Source: Paramyrothecium sp. XJ0827 (Eukaryota > Ascomycota > Sordariomycetes > Hypocreales > Stachybotryaceae). From it: a DNA stretch of 64,000 nucleotides. The notes below the pieces were generated by a model, which had not been told where the DNA came from, searched no databases, and saw only the letters and a list, made by a program, of their open reading frames with translations. A program made the position numbers and the translations under genes. This document shows positions 44,860 through 56,760 of the stretch, piece by piece. The stretch lies in the NCBI GenBank assembly GCA_020881915.1, contig JAJFPB010000001.1:1860001-1924000 (forward strand). Reading direction: 5' to 3'. How positions within the stretch are numbered: position 1 is the stretch's first letter; each line of letters opens with the position of its first letter.

Positions 44860-45510
44860 GACGAACCATGATATATGACTGGCGTTGGGGGGGCGTTCTG
44901 GATTTGATCTGCTTGAACTTGAACTTGGACAGGAACAGGAACAGGCGCATAGGTTCAAGGTGTTTGCAAGAGATAGTGCTGGCAAAGATTTCAAACAAAG
45001 ATTGAGACATTCACAAGTATGTTCTGTGGCTATTTCCTTGGTGATGCCGAGTATCGTTGGTAGGTACCTTATTATTGTGATTTAGGTGCTTGGGGGTGGT
45101 CCAGTGTTATCGTAGGCTAGCAGAACAAAACGAAAAAGTTGACGGAGGACATGGCAGGAGAATAAGGTACCTTATCCAAGGTACTTTATCTGAGTTAAGG
45201 AAGGTACCTTATTGCTATGACTTGCCTGACCTTGGAGAACGATCTTCACCAGCGGGAGTAAGAGCCTCCCACCCTAAGTCTGCTCAGGGGTGGGAAGTTG
45301 GTGGACGACATCCTTCCCACGAGTTTATGTCCTGGTAACCGCGGGTCTTGTGGAGGACCCAAGTCAACTCATATGCCAGATTCTTGTTTTAAGTTCGTCT
45401 GCCGCATAGCATTTGCCAAACATCGCTTCATGATTATGAGTTTATCCGACATCTGACGCCCGCCATCAAGCCGCACGTTCATGCCCTTCCGCTCGTCCTG
45501 ATTGTTCGAA
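44860..45510. other. spacer with palindromic GGTACC-rich motifs
   Basis: No gene seen. Contains the repeat cluster at 45062-45212 and the promoter of the F-box-like gene. Confidence 0.5.
45062..45212. repeat. cluster of AAGGTACCTT-type palindromes
   Basis: Copies of (A)AGGTACCTTA occur at 45062-45071, 45162-45175 (a perfect 14-nt palindrome, ATAAGGTACCTTAT) and 45201-45212, with a one-base variant, AAGGTACTTTAT, at 45178-45189. Confidence 0.7.
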
Positions 45511-46944
45511 ATGACGAAAGCTACTTCATCTTCCGCTACCAATTCTCAGAAGTCTACTAAAAACAAGGGCGCCCCTGCAGCTCCGCCCATGGGTGTGGAA
45601 ACGCTCGTCGAGCGGAATCGCACGTCATCCGGCCTCTGCTCCCAACCGACGAAAGTTCTTGTCGCGTTTATGCATGTACTGGACCCCGTGAGTTTGTACT
45701 GCATTCGGCAAACGTCGGCTATCTTTGCCGACTACTTCCGCCAGGAAGCATTTGATCCCTATCGCGCTCCAAGACCCAGAACGAGGGCCGATTGTGGATT
45801 CGTCCGTGGTTACGATAGCTGGATAGGGAGGAAGAAGAATGTCTCCTACGGAAGTTCCACTGGGTGGTCTTGGTTTGCGCTCCAGAAACTGAGCCATGTC
45901 CAGCGGCTCGAATTGTTCTATATCCTGGCCCCAAGCCTCTTCTGCCTCAGATGTATCGAGCAGTGGAGAAGCGGACAGAAGCAGTCCAAGGCGTTTTGGA
46001 TGAGCCAGCTGCAGTGGTGCAGCGGCTGCGACAAGCACCACCCACGACTATTCTTTGATCCTTTTCAAGAAGTCAAGGACCAACGCCATCGTCAACACCA
46101 ACACCAGGGGCAAGAAGCAATGCCGCTTGAATGCATCGGGAGGACCGGGCAAATCAGGTTCTGTGACCATGCAGACGCGGAAGTGGTTGACTGGGAAAGC
46201 TTGCAGCGCTGGTGGCGGGTGCCCGAAAAGTTCCGGCCGTCACTTCGACTCCTTGCCATCTGCAAAAAGCAGCATCGTACCGTGGCGCACTCTCACCCCG
46301 AAGTGGGGGTGCGCCCGCCGAGTCGTTCGTCCCCTAGGTGCCTTGCTCGCCTCAGTGGCCGCACTGACGGCTCTGTTGCGGTAGAAGTGTCGTGGGACCC
46401 TCCTTTACTCGATATCAGGCAAGAAGAGTCTCTGACGCTCCCAGAGTTGCAGGCGAGACTCCCCTTCAGCCTTCTCGCAGAGAAGCTATATGGTTTCCAA
46501 CCCTGTCCACATCTAATGGTTAAAGAGCGTCTACTGAGCCTATTCACCGATGGCCTCTGTCTGTGCTGTACACGGGCAGACGCCACGCTGCAGCCTCGAA
46601 ACCCCAAGGTCCTTTGCCCGGGAAGCACCTGCAGGAAGCGAACAGGCTTCGCCTGCAAGACTTGCGGTGCCAACTACCGCCTGTGCCTCGATGCTAGTCT
46701 CATCTCCCTCAGGTACCATTTCCAGGGATTGGTGAATTTTCTGCCACCGAATCCTCTCTCCCTAGGATGGCTACGTGCACTCGACGAAAGCTCCTATCGC
46801 CGAATCCTCACGGAGGAAACCAAGCACTATATCTGGTGCGATAGCCCTGGGTGTGCGACAGGGACAGGTTGGAGGTGGCTGCAGGAAGCTCGGCGCCTCC
46901 TCATGAATGACCGCGCAGATTTCCTGATACTTTGGGAGCGCTAG
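45511..46944 (+). CDS. F-box-like cysteine-rich protein of unknown function
   Basis: Intronless, 477 residues from the ATG at 45511; a slightly longer frame would need a TTG start. Residues about 45-75 (VLVAFMHVLDPVSLYCIRQT) have the spacing of a divergent F-box-like helix set. They are followed by zinc-ligand-like pairs: CLRC, CSGCDKHH, CIGRTGQIRFCDH and, near the C-terminus, CLCCTR, CPGSTC and CKTCGANYRLC. This layout is shared by a large, poorly characterised family of Sordariomycete proteins with an F-box-like N-terminus. If the F-box is real it would link targets to an SCF ubiquitin ligase; the substrate is unknown. The gene sits between the giant ankyrin gene and the NLR-like gene. Confidence 0.75.
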   Translation: MTKATSSSATNSQKSTKNKGAPAAPPMGVETLVERNRTSSGLCSQPTKVLVAFMHVLDPVSLYCIRQTSAIFADYFRQEAFDPYRAPRPRTRADCGFVRGYDSWIGRKKNVSYGSSTGWSWFALQKLSHVQRLELFYILAPSLFCLRCIEQWRSGQKQSKAFWMSQLQWCSGCDKHHPRLFFDPFQEVKDQRHRQHQHQGQEAMPLECIGRTGQIRFCDHADAEVVDWESLQRWWRVPEKFRPSLRLLAICKKQHRTVAHSHPEVGVRPPSRSSPRCLARLSGRTDGSVAVEVSWDPPLLDIRQEESLTLPELQARLPFSLLAEKLYGFQPCPHLMVKERLLSLFTDGLCLCCTRADATLQPRNPKVLCPGSTCRKRTGFACKTCGANYRLCLDASLISLRYHFQGLVNFLPPNPLSLGWLRALDESSYRRILTEETKHYIWCDSPGCATGTGWRWLQEARRLLMNDRADFLILWER

Positions 46945-47743
46945 GTTCTATGAACGCTCTCTCTCAATGATTTTACATATGAGCTAGATGTGTCAGCCAT
47001 TAGAGGACTAGAATCAGAATCGGAGTACTCAAAACAAATCGGGATGGTAGTCATTAATACTGGCTCAACAATGCCACAGCAGATTAGCATATGCACCTAC
47101 TTCATGAGGGACAGGCTCGAATCAAGAGGAGCTACAGTGACTTGGTTCTCGTATCGACTTCTTTTTCGTAATTCAGAGTGCAAGATCACAAATGAAAGTA
47201 GCCACGGGCAATATAGGAGGATAGTGGGAGAAAGTCGTTTTTGTATCGGAGACAATGCAGGTTGGACAGCCACACGGCTGCCTTGACTTTTCCTTGGCCT
47301 TCTTTATCTTCGTACTTATTCGAGAGCATTGAACGTCGCGGCTTACAAAGTTTTCCAACGGCTACAGCCATTTCATATATCTTTCGAGTCGTATCATACT
47401 AGGTACTTTCCTGTATGATGCCGACCCAATGCCCAATTGACGGGCTTTTCAAATTACCAATCTCTTGCCCTACTGTCATTCGACTTCCCCATGTTCCTTA
47501 CACAGATAATTTCCCAGAGAAAACTGTCACATTGATATGTAGTGAAAACAGTTCCACAAATTTCGATTGTGTTCTAGTCTTTCACCACATACAGAGTACT
47601 GACGAAAACATTTCCAAACGCTGCTTTCCATTCAAAGTCTCATCAATGCAATATGACTTGTTTTTGTCGAGATTGCCTTTGTGTTTATTCCTTGTTAAGA
47701 TAACTAAGCTAGACGACGATATAAGGGACCCTATCGCACCTCT
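46945..47743. other. spacer between convergent F-box-like and NLR-like genes
   Basis: About 800 bp, AT-rich, with no convincing gene. It probably holds both 3' UTRs. Confidence 0.45.
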
Positions 47744-50700
47744 TTATTGCAGATATTCCATCGACACAGCCAAGGGTAACAAAGAACACAATGTTCGCAA
47801 CATAGCGGTTCCCTTTTCTGCCGGCGTCAGTAACACCGGCCTGCCGCTATCATTGACGCCGACTGCAGCACTTATATCGGCAGCGCCTTCGAGGACCAAA
47901 ACTCGGCACAAGTCACCATTACCGCGTCTTACGGCCGTGCACAGAGGGCCGTAGTAACCAGCGCCGGAGGCGTCCACCTTTCCTGTGGCTAGGAGGGCCT
48001 TGACGGTCAAAGTCGTTTCCTCGTCCCCTTGGGGACTGTTGAATATAAGCTCGATAAGAGCGGTATCGTTGGACGTGTTGCGAAGGGCTGCCCCTTCAGG
48101 CCAGTGTTCCAGTAATAATTGAAAGATCTCGATCCTCCCAGATCTCGCGGCTTGGTGGAAAACAGTCTGGCCCCATTGATTGGCAAAGTGCAAGTGAGCA
48201 TCTATACCAGGCTGCTGGCAAAGAAAACGAACGATATCGGTATGCCCATCGTATGCAGCCTCGCCAACAGACTGGTGGCAGTTGATGGTTTTCGAAGCCT
48301 TGGTACGGCGATCCGTGCCCAATATGCTGGCCCTGAGCTCCTCATCCCGATCGGCCGCTATGAAGAGCCTCTTGACCAATACGAAGCAACCGTTGCGAGC
48401 TGCGTGGCACAGTATGTCGTTTCCGTAAGCCAGAAGCTTTTGACGCAGTTCTTGGATCAAGAAGTCGAAGATGTCCTCCCATTCTGTGTCCCCGTCACTG
48501 AACGCCTTGACTGATTTGGACCAACCCAGTACTACTTCGTAAAAAAACTCGACGCAGCAAAGCGTAGTGCCAATCCTTTTGTCCTTGAGCAAGCTGGTGA
48601 TGATTGGAACGCGGCCTCGCTTGATCAACTGGTTAACAGCAGTCCAGACTGACCCTTGAAGAAAGTCTGGTGGTTGCAGATTGCACTTGAGCAAGCCAGC
48701 CATCGTGTCCTCAGATCCGTAGATCGCAGTGACAACCAACGGATCAAGATATTCCAGCTCTTCGGGAAACCTATGCTCCGCTACGTAGGAACAGTTCGGG
48801 CGTCGCCATTGCTCGACCCAATTGCTCAGACGTCGAGATCCCGCACTACAGAGAGAAATCATCTCAGAAGGGGTTGGGTGGAGGTCCTCCGGGGCGCCCG
48901 TCAAGTAGACTGTCCAGTATGCGGCTGAGTGAGCAAAGAAACCTCCTAATCCTGACGCAAGAGGACTGAAGTCTCGTGGCAGAGTTGGGCTATTCACTGG
49001 CTGATCATCGACATCATCAAGGATGCCGCCCATAGCCAGGAAATCTGCTTCAATGGGTTTAATCTCGAAACAAGAAAGAAGATCTTTCTCGGCAACTTCT
49101 TCGAGAAGTAGATACTTGACACATCGCTTGAGAAGCAATGCGGACAATTCACCTTTACGCTTTGTGTTTGCCTTTGCTGCACGCGACTTCCCAACGGTTT
49201 GCCAAGAAGTCGGTGGCGCCTGGAGGATGAGCTCTTTGAGCGATTGATGTACCAGGCGGACCTGAAGGCTTCCATCGGGAGCTCTAGTGGCATTCACGAA
49301 GGGCCTGATCAGATCAAACAAGTTCCTTGAAAATGCAATCTCCTCCAATTCGACGATCGTGGTGATATCCTCATCGTCTGGGTCGATGAACACAGCGTAA
49401 GCCAATTCTTCTGAAGTCAATGGCTTCTGCGTGATCGCCATAATCTCCAGTGCTTGCTGTAGCAGCTCCTCGTTTTCGGATATGCCTTCGCACTGTTCCA
49501 CGAACAGTTTACTATACAGCTCTGCCAAGCCCTTCGATGAAGGAAGGTTCTTCAAGGCAATTTGAAACCCTTTGGCGTTTTCTGTGCGAAGTTTCTTGAT
49601 GTACTCCAGGGAAATGCGAAGCCAGATAGCCGAGCCATCTGCTTTCTGAGACAGCTCTCTAACGACCAGGTCACGTATGCTCGCTGAAATACTCATTTGT
49701 GTTGAGAGATAGCTTGTGATTAGTTCATCTCTCTCTTTGGATGAAGCCATTGCGATCTTCATTGTTTCCCTCGGAAGATCACGTTCCACGTCATCGTCGT
49801 ATCTCGATGAGAGGAAGATTTTGACAGGAGCATGTTGTTCGTGCAGCTTCTGGAAGAGGGACAGAAGTTGTCCACGCGAATCGTCTTGGCATTCATCCAG
49901 GCCGTCCAGAATGATAAATATTGTAATTTTGGAGGCAACAAGGGCTTCCAAAATAAATTCTTGAAGGTGGTCTTCTGACTGGGTTGGACTCACTATGCTG
50001 GCAGGTTCTCTCTTCTTGTACCAATCCCAAAATCGCGGCTTGAGCATTGGTTGTCGCTTGAGCAACTGCCATATCAAGCTACGATAAATCTTTCCAAGTT
50101 TTGTTGTCTCCGCGTCGTCTTTGCAGTAGTAGGCACAGACTGTGTGCATCTTAGCCAGCGAGTCTACCACAAAGGCGGTAGTCATCGTCTTCCCACTGCC
50201 CATATTACCAAGCATAGCAAGTAGCATTGCATCGCCTGTCAGCCATGTATTGAAAGCATCGTGGGCTGTAATCCAGCTACAAGCTTCATCGGTGCGACGT
50301 CTCAGCTCGTTGTGAAAGGCTTCTTCGTGGCCTCGGTCGGCGTCAAGATTGTCTCGGATACAGATCTCGATTTGTTCATTTCTTATATCATTCGTTGTGG
50401 CAAAGTTCTCTACCTGCATGCTCGCGTTCAAGACATCTACATGCGCAGTGAACGCCTCCAGGAGCTCAGGGAGCTGAGGTTTGACCAGGTTTGTGGCTGC
50501 ATGTAGCGCAAAGCCGGACGTTGTAAAGGCGCCGTTGAAAGTAATGTAGAACTGCAAGAGGTCCGAGTAGACTCTTACTAGGGCCTTGTGAACGTCGTGC
50601 ATCCGAGGATCGGCGGCGGTGACCTGGTTGCAGCGTTCAAAGACAGGAATATGCTCTAGGAAAGACGCTATCTGATCGGTCATATCGTCGGCCGCACCGC

Positions 50701-51478
50701 AAATAGTAATGGCAATCTTCATATATTAGAGAAAAACATACGCTGTAATGCGAGTTCCGGGACACTTACTGATGTAATTGATGATACCAGCCCAGTTGCT
50801 GTATTCGCAACTGGGTCAATGCTAGCCATAAAAGGGCTAGCTAGGCCTGCAACAGCTCCCAAGCTCTCGAGACAGGGCTTAAGTTTACTCATGCCCCGTC
50901 GGAAGGGTGAGTTCTCTCTATGGTGCTGGTCTGCATGGCAAAGACTTATAAAAAGCTCTCTCATACTGTCTGCTTCTATGATATTTCTTTGCGGCTCATC
51001 AAGCAATTCCCAGGCTTGATGGAACGCAGAGTCTGGAGTGGATTCTAGTTTCAATTTCGGCTTCTGCTGTTGTTTCCTTTAGCATGAGTTGGAGAACTCG
51101 TTTTCACATGGGATGGGCACTCCCTGAACAAAGAGAAGATTGACTTACAACTGATTGGACTACCTCCTTTGTCTGTTTCCCATGGGTTTTTCTTTGCGAG
51201 ACGTCATTGCCTACTGTCGCACCGTTTGTAGGCTCCTCATGTGCCGAAAAGCTATTTAAGCTAGGCTTTGCCTTTTCGGGTGCCTTGATATTCGTGATCA
51301 CGGCAGGTGTTGGTGACTTGGAGCGGGAGAAGAAGCCAAAGATCTTCTTACGGCCTGATGTCTGGTTCCCAAAATGATTAGATATGCTCGAACTTTTGGC
51401 CCCATATTTGGGCCAGTCTATGAAATGCCTTACGACGGGGAGAGAAGTGTCGAGCTTCGTTACTGTAGCCGGCGCCAT
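47744..51478 (-). CDS. NLR-like NACHT NTPase with C-terminal ankyrin region
   Basis: Three exons, 51478-51149, 51066-50770 and 50716-47744, give 1199 residues; introns are 82 and 53 nt. Residues 1-110 are basic, Ser/Lys-rich and match no domain I know. Residues about 125-300 (starting FHQAWELLDEP) resemble the helical domain common at the N-terminus of fungal NACHT proteins, including DVHKALVRVYSDLLQFY. The NACHT core has Walker A GNMGSGKT (379-386) and Walker B IFIILDGLDE (475-484). Winged-helix-like and helical segments follow, including QALEIMAITQKPLTSEELAYAV. The C-terminal third has degenerate ankyrin-like repeats (for example NQWGQTVFHQAARSGRIEIF). Fungal NLR-like proteins control heterokaryon incompatibility and possibly defence; effector and ligand here are unknown. 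The intron 1 acceptor is a CAGCAG tandem, so one glutamine may be optional. The extreme C-terminus could differ if a late intron exists. Confidence 0.87.
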
Positions 51479-52710
51479 AATGAATAGGAGATATCAAAAT
51501 AAAAAATTAAAAACCGAACCCCCTACAGAAGAGACCACACAACTTGGTAAGTCTACAATAAACAAGAAAAAATGACGCTGAAGATAGAAGAGGAATTTCC
51601 ATGGAGCTGGGCTGGACTTCCCCATCTCAGAGATGAGGGGCGGCCATTCCCCTTATTTCCTACATTCATCTACCCGCATGCGGCTCGTTGCAGTGTATCA
51701 AACCAACATCAGGTAACGATAAGTCCTGTTCTATTTGCGGATAGGGGTTTCATTGGGCAGCATTCCCAGCCTTGTGCATCCTTCTCCTTAAGCGCCCATG
51801 CAACTGACCGGCCAATGCAGCCACGACGCGTGATAGGCCCTTGTCGCTCATTCTACGCTGGGGGTTGATCGGCATTAGCGCCAAGAGCCTACACAGTCGC
51901 CAGCTTGCTCCCTGGGTAGAGGAATAACCGGTGAGAAGAGAGGGGGGGGGGTACGGAAAGAAGGGAAAAAATGGACAGTGAAGCTTTATTCTCTGGTATT
52001 ATGAGCCAAAACCACCCTTTATGGAAAAGCGATAAACATTTGTTTTACCGGATTGTTCATCTTTTTGACCTTTTGTTGTTAGCTTGTACAGGGGTTAAAT
52101 AGCCTACATCCTCACAACTTATCACCAATCTAGGTAGGGATGCTGCTAAAGCTGAAGAGACAGATGGGAGTCCCGAGTCTTATTCAGCCCGTTTCATTAA
52201 ATCTTCTCAAGACACATAGCAACAGCAACGGCAAGTTGTGGCGATGTACTTGAGTTTGCTTCGTATATCTAGATCCCATTTTACAGGGACCAAGTTCAAA
52301 ACCTTGCTACTGGTAGTGTTGAGAAATGAGAATAATAAGCCGGGTTCTGATGGGCAAGCCAGAGAGTCAAGAACCACAAGAGACGCACGACTTAGCTATA
52401 GCAAGAGATCTCAGGAAAGTGAATTGGCCTCTCATAGCTACATGAGGCATCAGACTTGACAAAGGGGTGGCCGGCCGGTGCATGATCTCAAAAGTGGATG
52501 AGTGAATCGTCTAGATGGTTGTGCCATTCGTCGCCCCAATAAAATAGATAAGCAATCTCCTTCTTTACAAAATTGAAAAAAAGTTTGGTATATATCCAAG
52601 AAAAATTTCAAGGATGTCATGAAAGAAGTAACTTGCTTTTGTGCTCGTCAACAAACAAGCGATGCACTCGAGACCGCTCGCAAGTGTGAAATATCGGGCA
52701 TCAGGCCGGC
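51479..52710. other. AT-rich intergenic region
   Basis: About 1.2 kb with no convincing gene. Plus-strand frames at 51572-51868 and 52238-52459 show no family features. It includes the promoter of the NLR-like gene and the 3' end of the methyltransferase gene. Confidence 0.45.
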
Positions 52711-53504
52711 TTATGCGGAAGAATCGGATGCGCTGTCTGCCGCCTTCTTAATCACGAAACCGTAGTAATCAAAAGACCCTTCTTCTGCTAAGACCTGCAT
52801 GTCAATGTCCCAAAGTCCCCCGGCGTTGAGGAGCGGCTTCATAAAATGGGGCTGTCGGTAGGTGACCCAAAGGAAGATGCCATCATCTTTGAGAACGCGT
52901 CGAACCTTTGCTAAGTGTGAGATGCATGCTCTTCGGTCGTGTTTTGTGGGGGTATTCAATCGCTTGACGACTCACCTCACTCAAGTATTTCCTCGTGTTC
53001 TCTCTTACCATCTCAGGAGGGCTCCAGGGGCTGCCATGGATCATTGCGTCCAATGTGCCTTTATCAAAGGCGACATCGATAGACTTGTCAGGGATTTCGA
53101 CCATGCTTCGGACATCCATATTCCTCCACACGATGCCCGGCACCAAACGATGGCGCTCAGACATCATCTTGACGACAACATCGGAGAAGTCGACGCAGAG
53201 CTGCTGCTGATAGCCAGAAGCCGCAAAGTCGGCTGGAATTGTCTGCCATTCTATATTTCAGCGAACCGCATTTTTAATTCCCAAGGCTGAGGTACAAACG
53301 AACACTGTCTCCGGAGCCAAGATGGAGGATGAGCGGGTTGTCCTCGGGTCTGAAGCCATCGGTCTCGAATAGGTTCCTCAGGAAGAACGTCCGCAGATCA
53401 ACAAACGACCGAAACCATTCGTGAACGGGGGCGTCGCCTTTGGACTCAAGGTAGCGACCGTCCCAATACTCAGCATAGCTGAGTTGCTTGTCCTCCTCAG
53501 ACAT
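52711..53504 (-). CDS. class I SAM-dependent methyltransferase (EEF1AKMT4/METTL13-N type)
   Basis: Three exons, 53504-53304, 53242-52976 and 52905-52711, give 220 residues; introns are 61 and 70 nt, all in phase 0. The N-terminus YAEYWDGRYLESKGDAPVHEW matches the pre-motif region of the small methyltransferases that modify translation factor eEF1A. Motif I is LHLGSGDS (60-67) and continues after the first intron as TIPADFAASGY. VCVDFSDVV-like motif II and FDKGTLDAM (motif IV region) follow, then LKDDGIFLWVTY. SAM binding is secure; the protein-lysine target is inferred from family resemblance. Glycine of the motif I GCG is replaced by GSG, which is common in this group. No organelle signal is seen. 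Confidence 0.85.
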
Positions 53505-55018
53505 CTCTAGACACGACGGACAAGCCTGCTCAAGAATGATGTATCGGGATACTCAAGACAGACGTACAAGGCGCGCGGCCTCATCTGCGGGGCGATGCAG
53601 CCATTAAAACAAACCACCTCGACAAGTGCAAAAATTGCAGGGTTCAGCCTCGAGCTGTCCACTACAGGCCTAAGAAAGCCGTTGACTTGGTGGCCTTGAT
53701 GGTGTGCCCCTCCTTCCTCCACTGTTCTACTCGACAGCCGGGCGCGTCATCTTCTGGTTGGCTAGAAGTTGGCCCAAGTAAGCAACGAAACTAGCTAGAA
53801 GAATTTTATGATTGGCCGGCTTGCTGCGGATGCTAAGACATTTGCCTCTCATGCGCCTCGGACATGGCGTGTTCGTAAGCGCCTGTCCCTCTGTAACGCC
53901 ATGGTGGACAAGCCGAACGGTTGGAATGGGCGAGGCAGCCTGATTGGGAGTTGCAGATTCTGCATCAATCAGTGGGGCTTCTTGGCCCCAATAAGCGCGG
54001 CGTTCATGGGACGCTTGTGGTCACTTGGACTCAGCGTGGAGCAGAGACTGCGATGATGAGGCCGCTCTTCGCATTTATAGATGTCGTTCTGGGTCAACTT
54101 GGCAGTTGTCAACAAGAATGGCGTTTAGACTTCCGGCCCGTGCCGGGAGTTCTTCGTCATTGCGAAAAATGAGTCTTGAGAATGGTCTGAGCTCTGTCGA
54201 CGCTAACTCTTCAGCCACCTCCCAGCACGTCGGGACAAACCAACGAATCAAGATTTCCCTAGTAAGTAAGTTTAATGTCAAACTCTCTGCTGTACGCTTC
54301 AATCCGATACAATGCCCACGGTATGTGGAGCAAAAGCCGTAGAATGGTTTCCGACGGATTTGCCAATCTAGATACCGTTCCTGCTTCTACATTTGTCGCT
54401 GTAGCTCACTCAGTGATCTGTTATACGCCATTACGTGTTCTCGTTGAACTTTTGTCAACCTGCCATAATAACCTATTCAGGAATACGATTCGAGCGTCCG
54501 GCGCAAACCCATGGTCTTGCAAAGACAAGAAGCATAATTTACTTGATCTTCCATGGACTGCATTCCAAATTGGTAAAGAGGTTAGTCATGAACAACGAAA
54601 ATGCAGTAAGCCAACTATTAAGTCCAACGAGTTGTAGTCCCGAAAGACCCTCGCTCGGTTTAGTACGGATCGACAGCTAGGATGCAATTGATGGTCAACA
54701 CCCCCGTGAGGTAACAGTCACATCTGGCTGAAGCAAACCTGCTTCAAACCCAACTTTCTTCCCCGCGCCCGGATCCGCACCACTCGCAGGGGTTCACAGC
54801 TCCACGCTGTTGTCATCGAAAACCCACAATGACGATCGCAGCTTACCATCCCCGTCCACCTCCCCTTACACAAAACTCAGACCACTGGAGACATACTTGG
54901 GAGTAAACGTACTTTCAATCAAGTAATTTGTGCAGCATATCGCTTGGCATGAATGTTGTTCGTCTGTATACACCATGAACGAGACTCAGTGCGCGCTGGC
55001 AAGCAGGACGCGCGCAAT
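53505..55018. other. intergenic region
   Basis: About 1.5 kb without a convincing gene. Small overlapping frames at 53808-54680 show no domain or splice structure. It contains the methyltransferase promoter and the upstream region of the GH79 pseudogene. Confidence 0.45.
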
Positions 55019-56541
55019 ATGGCAATGGCAAACAAACTGTTAGCCGTTCTGGGAGCGGCAGCGTTGGCTGCAGCGCAAAATTCTACAACAAGAGTCTCAA
55101 TTCCTGCCAACATCTCCACGCAGCCTCTGGTCAAGGATGTCTACGGCTACTCCCTTGAGCCTGTATGGGTCGACGCCTACACAGCGTCAGATATTGCGTC
55201 AAACTTGATGAGCATCTTTGGCGACCTCACAGGCAAGCCGCCTCCAATCCGGGTCGGTGGCAACACGGCCGACTAGACGTACCTACACAGCGACTAGGCA
55301 ACGAGATTGACCACTTCATCAACAAGGACTGGCGGCCCGAGGGCTGGGGCGTCGATGAGTACGTCCCCGAGTGGTTCAACCTCACGGAGCAGATCGTCGC
55401 CTCGGACTGGTACGAGTCCGCGGAGAACCCGCCCAAGTTCCAGGCCGGCGTCTTTGCCGACCCTCCTTGGGTGCCGGACCAGCAGGACCAGGTCGACGAC
55501 TTCGACATCATTAATGCTACGGAGGCCGGCCTCGTCGACGAGGATCTGATTTCTGCCTACTCCGTACATCTGTACCCACAGTCGACGTGTGACTCGACCC
55601 GCTGGCACCGGATGCGCCTGGACTTGCTTTCAAACCACACGGTGCTGTGGCTCAACGTGTCCCAGTACGTGCCGCAGGGTGCCGCCGCTCGCGACGCCGG
55701 GAAGCCGCTCGTCATGGGTGAGACGAATTCGATATCCTGCAATGGTCGGAGCGGCATCAGCGACACATTCGGGGCGGCGCTGTGGGGAGTCGATTATGTG
55801 CTCTTGGCAGCACGCATCGGTTTCGAAAATGTGTATTTCCACCTGGGCGCTCACAGCGAGTACTCATCCTTCACGCCACTGCCTTATGAGTACAAGGGCG
55901 AGAACCTGACGGCTGGAGTACGCGCTGGGTTCTACGCTCACTACTTCATCGCCAAAGCTGTCGCGGGCAGTGACAACTACAGTGTAGCAGCGCTGCCGGG
56001 GGCAAACGCATCCGACTTTAGCGGATACGGTATCTACGGTCCTCCAACAGGCTGCAGAAGCTCGTCTTCTTGGACATGGCGGTGTGGAACACGACAGATG
56101 GTCGGTCCAACCCCTCAACCATCTCCGCCACGGACGCAACGTCCCGCAGCAACGGCACGCGACCGGTACGACACGTAGAGGTGAGTGTGCCGTGGGAGGC
56201 TGGGTCCTCAGTGAATGTCCTTAGGCTGAGCGGGCCGGGTATCAACGCGAAGAGCGACGTCAGCGTCTCCGGCACGACGTTTGACATGGAAAGCGGCGAC
56301 AGAGAAGGTGACGAAGAGGATGAGACGCTGACAGTGCGCGATTCCGGCGTTGTCATTTGAGATACCCAGTGCTGGTGGCATCTTGCTGCAGCTGGCGGAC
56401 AGCGAAAGTGGTGATGGGTCCGGAGATGATTCGGGCGATGGCTCTGATGACTCGGCGGACGGCGATGGCGGGTCTGGTGCCACCCAGGTTAAGCCCTACG
56501 CAATGTGGTGTACAGTGGTCGTCAGCTTCTTCTTGTTGTGA
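55019..56541 (+). pseudogene. GH79 beta-glucuronidase pseudogene (nonsense, internal deletion, frameshifts)
   Basis: Pieces in three frames match one secreted, probably GPI-anchored family GH79 enzyme, which removes glucuronic acid from polysaccharides or arabinogalactan. Piece 1 (from 55019) has a signal peptide and GYSLEPVWVDAY...RVGGNTAD, then a TAG at 55274-55276. Piece 2 starts near 55291 with RLGNEIDHF (acid/base region) and runs through FADPPWVPDQQDQVDDF, YSVHLYPQSTCD and VMGETNS (nucleophile region). GH79 enzymes have roughly 60-80 residues between GGNTAD and GNE; here almost all are gone, and the frame changes. Piece 3 (from about 56050) has LQKLVFLDMAVWNTTDG in another frame. Piece 4 (from about 56347) has SFEIPSAGG and a Ser/Gly/Asp-rich tail ending in a hydrophobic anchor. 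No introns with good sites explain the breaks. Both catalytic segments survive in the DNA, suggesting recent loss. Confidence 0.85.
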
Positions 56542-56760
56542 GATGTAATGTTTTGAAGTGCGAACATGTCAGATGGTGGTAGGATGGTCAGCATATAACA
56601 TATCTGGGCAAGGCCATATACAAACTTCACTTTAATCTACGAACGCTTTTAATCCAAAACAATGTCAACGCTCGTCTATCATTAGCTATGCAAACAGTAT
56701 GTGCCATGCCATGAGCATATGTACAGAAGCAGGAAAGCCTGTCGATGGTGCTGCGTGCCC

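Noticed and set aside
51149..51478. Possible amyloid signalling motif in the Asn/Ser/Gly-rich part of the NLR N-terminus
   Set aside because: The stretch (around SISNHFGNQTSG) is too short, is not repeated, and lacks the spacing of HET-s, sigma or PP motifs; no neighbouring effector shares it.
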